64,000 bases of DNA from an uncultured Methanobrevibacter sp. (GTDB lineage: Archaea > Methanobacteriota > Methanobacteria > Methanobacteriales > Methanobacteriaceae), in assembly GCF_902801725.1 (NCBI RefSeq), contig NZ_CADCJB010000003.1, positions 1-64,000 of the forward strand, in the 5' to 3' direction. Shown here piece by piece: positions 60,937-64,000 of this stretch. The notes below the pieces were generated by a model. The model ran no database searches, was not told the DNA's origin, and worked only from the letters and a program-made list of their open reading frames with translations. The position numbers were made by a program, and so were the translations under genes. How positions within the stretch are numbered: position 1 is the first letter of the stretch; every line of letters starts with the position of its first letter.

Positions 60937-61971
60937 TTATCTGGTTTTTCTATACAATCTTTTTATTGTAGCATTATTATATAATTTAGAATAGATTTCT
61001 GAAATGATTATTGCTCTAGTGAAATGGTGTTTTAATATTTGATCATTCATTATTTTTATTTCTTTACGGGGAATATAAATTTCTTCTGGAATTGATTTTT
61101 CAAATTCGTATAATTTTTGTATATTGTCCTTTTTGTCTTTTAATTTTAAGTTAGAAAATAATAAAAGTAAACTATATAGGCTAGCTCTAACAGGATGCTT
61201 ACATCCATATTCACAATCATTAAATAAATTTATAACTTTTTTAGCTCCTTTTAAGAAGTTATTAAATGTTTTTAAATTATGGGTGTGGATTATTGAGTTT
61301 TTTGATTCAATAATATTATATTTATATAATATTTCATTTGGGAGTAAAGTAATCCTTTTAGTATTTAATATTAGTTTATAATAAAAATATGCATCTTCAG
61401 ATAATGAATCTTCCAGGAATCTAATATTTTTATTAATTATGAATTGTTTATTGAAAATTTTTCCCCAAGGTGCAACATTATAATATGTAGTCATATTAAA
61501 TGTTTGTTTATTCAATTGGGGGTTAATGTTTATTAAATCTGATGTATCATCGCATTCATGTAAAATTCTTACTTTTACCATTTCATTATCTAAGTTCCAA
61601 TGATGAGAAGCCATGACCATGTCTGAATTTTCATTTGTTATCGTTTTATAGTAAATTTCGAATGCATGCGGGTAATACTCGTCATCAGCATCTAAAAATA
61701 TTAAATAAGGTGTTGTTGCTTTTTCTATACCAATATTTCTTGGCTTTCCAGGAAATCCAGAGTTTTTATCAAGATGAATACCTATGATATTTTTGTATTT
61801 GTGGCAGTATTCTTCAATTATACTTTTAGAGTTATCAGTTGATTTATCATTAACAATGATAACTTCAATATTTTCAAAACCAATGCTTTGGTTGATAATA
61901 GAATTAATTGATGTTTTTAATGTTGATTCAGCATTATAAACGGGAATAATTACACTAATTTTATAGTTCAT
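60937..61971 (-). CDS. Family 2 glycosyltransferase
   Basis: A 344-residue GT-A enzyme: VIIPVYNAESTL, VNDKSTDNS, NSGFPGKPRNIGIEKATTP and the metal site FLDADDEYYP, then a helical extension of about 130 residues. It is related to the glycosyltransferase next to glf (the same NSGxxxxPRNxGIE pattern). Donor and acceptor unknown. Base composition here is clearly more AT-rich than in the housekeeping part, hinting at transfer. No ribosome binding site before the ATG. Confidence 0.9.
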   Translation of the reverse strand: MNYKISVIIPVYNAESTLKTSINSIINQSIGFENIEVIIVNDKSTDNSKSIIEEYCHKYKNIIGIHLDKNSGFPGKPRNIGIEKATTPYLIFLDADDEYYPHAFEIYYKTITNENSDMVMASHHWNLDNEMVKVRILHECDDTSDLININPQLNKQTFNMTTYYNVAPWGKIFNKQFIINKNIRFLEDSLSEDAYFYYKLILNTKRITLLPNEILYKYNIIESKNSIIHTHNLKTFNNFLKGAKKVINLFNDCEYGCKHPVRASLYSLLLLFSNLKLKDKKDNIQKLYEFEKSIPEEIYIPRKEIKIMNDQILKHHFTRAIIISEIYSKLYNNATIKRLYRKTR

Positions 61972-62079
61972 TCAAATCATCTTAAATATATTTAAAACTT
62001 ATTTTTTTAAATTTTCTAAGCGTTTTACAACTAATTTTCTAATAATCATTAAAAAATTGGATTTCTTACTTGGAATATT

Positions 62080-63120
62080 TTATTTAAAATTATCGTTAAT
62101 TTCTTTTAAGTAGTTAATGGCATGCTTAAATGATTCATCCATCTCTTCTTTTGAATTGAATAAAGTTGAGTTATACTCGCCATATCCATGAATTCTAATG
62201 TTTCCAGGTATATCCATGAAATTGGTTCCATATAATCGTTTGATAAGTTCTTCGGGTTTATTTGGACATTTAATGTCATATCCTTCAAATTTCATAGTTT
62301 TTGTAGGGAAAAAAATATCTTTTTCAAAAACACCCATATCATCAGATGATGATGCGTCAATTCCTTCCGCTATAAAATCTGTTTCATCTAAAGTCAACCC
62401 TAACTTTTCAAATCGTTCATTGAATTCTTTTTCAAAAGAAAAATCGGGTTCATGATATAGTTTTCTAAAATAATATTTGTGCCCTAAATAATTTTTGGTG
62501 TAATAATCTATGGAATCTTTTTTAATATAATCAAATGGAAAAATATCTAATTTCACCATAGGTTTTAACCATCCTAATTGTAAAAATGTTGATTTTCCTA
62601 ATTTTGGATCACTACTAAAGTATTGGTCGTGACCTAATTTTTCATCATAAATATTGTTAAAATCTTTAAAATAATTATCTTTAGCATTAATTAAACGGGT
62701 AAGAGCACAGTTTTCTTTAAAAAATTCATATTTATTTATTTCTTCTGGAAGAACTTCAATTAATTTGTTATAATCTTCCCTTATCATAATAATGTCAAAA
62801 TCATCATCCCAAGGTATAAACCCTTCATGTCTAACAGCACCTATTAAAGTTCCATATGCAAGACAGTATTCTAAATTATATTTTTTACAAACATTGTCTA
62901 TGAATCTTAATAGTTCTGTGTATAATAATTGAATGTCTCTAAGTGTTCCTTCTGTTTGGATATTTGTAGATTTTATTAAAAAGTTTAACATTTCATTTGG
63001 TTGGGAAGGAGATGATTTTTTTCTATAAATAAATTTTGATAGTCTCATTGAATATAATAAAATTTTTTCTGATTTTTGAATTATTTTAGGAGATTTTTCA
63101 TAAAGTTTACCCAAATTCAT
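62080..63120 (-). CDS. LicD family protein
   Basis: A 346-residue LicD protein, of a nucleotidyltransferase-fold family that attaches phosphocholine or other phospho-groups to surface sugars in bacteria. CLAYGTLIGAVRHEGFIPWDDDFDI holds the GT/S...R and DDD site. KLDIFPFDYI is also usual. The N-terminal about 60 residues are helical and basic. Role: likely decoration of the surface polymer made by neighbouring genes. GGAAGCGTTATA precedes the ATG. Confidence 0.9.
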   Translation of the reverse strand: MNLGKLYEKSPKIIQKSEKILLYSMRLSKFIYRKKSSPSQPNEMLNFLIKSTNIQTEGTLRDIQLLYTELLRFIDNVCKKYNLEYCLAYGTLIGAVRHEGFIPWDDDFDIIMIREDYNKLIEVLPEEINKYEFFKENCALTRLINAKDNYFKDFNNIYDEKLGHDQYFSSDPKLGKSTFLQLGWLKPMVKLDIFPFDYIKKDSIDYYTKNYLGHKYYFRKLYHEPDFSFEKEFNERFEKLGLTLDETDFIAEGIDASSSDDMGVFEKDIFFPTKTMKFEGYDIKCPNKPEELIKRLYGTNFMDIPGNIRIHGYGEYNSTLFNSKEEMDESFKHAINYLKEINDNFK

Positions 63121-63564
63121 TATAACGCTTCCATTTTTTTTTATTTTAATTTACTATTATTCCAATTAAGGATAGTTTAATCTTTTAGAAAAATAATCTT
63201 GTTAATTATATATTGTATTTCATGTATATTATCCTAATGTATATGAGTAATAGTTTTAATCTTTTGGCATATTATTAATAAGTATGTGGAGCATCATGAT
63301 ATTTTTTTGAGGTGTGTTGTTATCATAGCTCCTTTGGATTATTATTATAATATTGCAAAATATCCATGGATATACTATGTCTATGTAATATAAAAATAAC
63401 TATTCTTTATGATGAAGGATATCAAAGAAAAATTGGGAGAAACATTTGTTTAAATTAAATATTGCTCAGATTACTTATTGGATTAAAAATCAAATAATAC
63501 AATTTTAATCGTGTAATTAACACAGAAATAATATTTATATATGATTTTAAATAGATTATAATAC
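63121..63564. other. Divergent AT-rich region between two licD genes
   Basis: 444 bases without a recognised gene. A TATA box ATTTATATA at 63533-63541 lies about 24 bases before the ATG of the plus-strand licD, which then may be leaderless. I find no repeat, RNA gene or ribosome-binding-site-supported short gene; several stop codons interrupt all frames. Confidence 0.5.
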
Positions 63565-64000
63565 ATGCGCGTGGGTGAATTTAGGAAATATAGTGATGAA
63601 GAAATAAAACATTTACAAGATGTTGAATTAATGATTCTCAAAGATGTTGTAAAAATTTTAAATAAACATAATTTAAACTATTATATGTATGGAGGTTCTC
63701 TTTTAGGAACTATAAGACATAAAGGTTTTATACCTTGGGATGATGATATAGATATTATTCTATTTAGAAAAGACTTTGATAAAGCTTTAGATATTCTAAA
63801 TAATGAATTATCTGATAAATATGATCTTGTTCAAATGGATTATGTTGAGGATTGTTTTGCTTCTTTTGCGAAAGTTTCTCTTAGAAACACTATTTTTAGT
63901 CGTTGGTATACTCATTATACAGATTTTGATTTAGGAATTCACATTGATATATTTACATTAGATAATGTTCCTAAAAGCGATTTTTTAGGTAAATTGCATC
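63565..64000 (+). CDS. LicD family protein, 5' part, cut by the window edge
   Basis: The visible 145 residues are an open frame to the window end. MYGGSLLGTIRHKGFIPWDDDIDI is the LicD active-site segment, and GIHIDIFTLDNV the second family motif. It is divergent from the other licD gene, with which it shares the family but not close identity. There is no ribosome binding site before the ATG; the TATA box is 24 bases upstream. Function as for the neighbouring LicD. Confidence 0.85.
   Translation, partial: MRVGEFRKYSDEEIKHLQDVELMILKDVVKILNKHNLNYYMYGGSLLGTIRHKGFIPWDDDIDIILFRKDFDKALDILNNELSDKYDLVQMDYVEDCFASFAKVSLRNTIFSRWYTHYTDFDLGIHIDIFTLDNVPKSDFLGKLH

Noticed and set aside
63121-63564. A third gene or RNA between the licD genes
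   Set aside because: All frames are interrupted and no stem structure or ribosome binding site stands out beyond promoter-like AT-rich sequence.

Overview
The window comes from a low-GC methanogenic archaeon of the order Methanobacteriales, most likely a host-associated Methanobrevibacter. The evidence is archaeal GltX, PheS, S8e and SRP19; a short archaeal PurA; HypE and FdhD; the small subunit of the split family-B DNA polymerase typical of Methanobacteriales; secreted adhesin-like proteins; and ribosome binding sites of the AGGTGA/GGAGG type a few bases before most starts. No rRNA, tRNA, CRISPR array, insertion sequence or prophage was recognised.

Layout. 0-9 kb: the tail of a gene, a cupin protein, a methyltransferase, an iron-sulfur aldo/keto reductase, a TPR membrane protein, glutamyl-tRNA synthetase, an adhesin-like secreted protein and a long acidic membrane-anchored protein. 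9-12 kb: LL-diaminopimelate aminotransferase followed by three unknown genes in the same run. 12-19 kb: a minus-strand signalling block with two tandem paralogous HisKA_2-type histidine kinases, a stand-alone receiver protein, a receiver-glycosyltransferase fusion and a small membrane protein. 19-21 kb: purA and an unknown gene.

20.8-29.4 kb is the most unusual part. An operon of a class II glutamine amidotransferase, a GCS2-type glutamate-cysteine ligase and a clear GshA-type gamma-glutamylcysteine ligase is followed by fdhD. Nearby lie a ThiF/MoeB-like and a LarE-like sulfur-transfer pair, a methyltransferase and an orphan NitT/TauT-type substrate-binding protein. Three intergenic regions here share the palindrome ATAAC-N4-GTTAT/A. 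I read this as a candidate co-regulated thiol or sulfur metabolism system.

29.4-51.6 kb is mostly core metabolism and information processing: DUF447 flavoprotein, ADP-forming acyl-CoA synthetase, DUF2121 protein, MBL hydrolase, aroC, hemB, a CitG-like protein, pheS, exonuclease III, a HAD phosphatase, polB2, S8e, hypE, an RDD protein, a Cas4-like nuclease, a radical SAM protein, a DEAD-box helicase, an HTH regulator, an archaeal RecJ-like protein and SRP19. 51.6-64 kb is accessory: UDP-galactopyranose mutase, two family 2 glycosyltransferases, an acyltransferase, a polysaccharide flippase and two LicD genes. These are interleaved with hemD, a toxin-antitoxin-like pair, a flavodoxin plus iron-sulfur flavoprotein pair and a secreted beta-helix-like protein. 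Together they suggest synthesis and decoration of a surface glycopolymer. Many gene ends, especially between convergent genes, carry hairpins with T tracts that look like intrinsic terminators.
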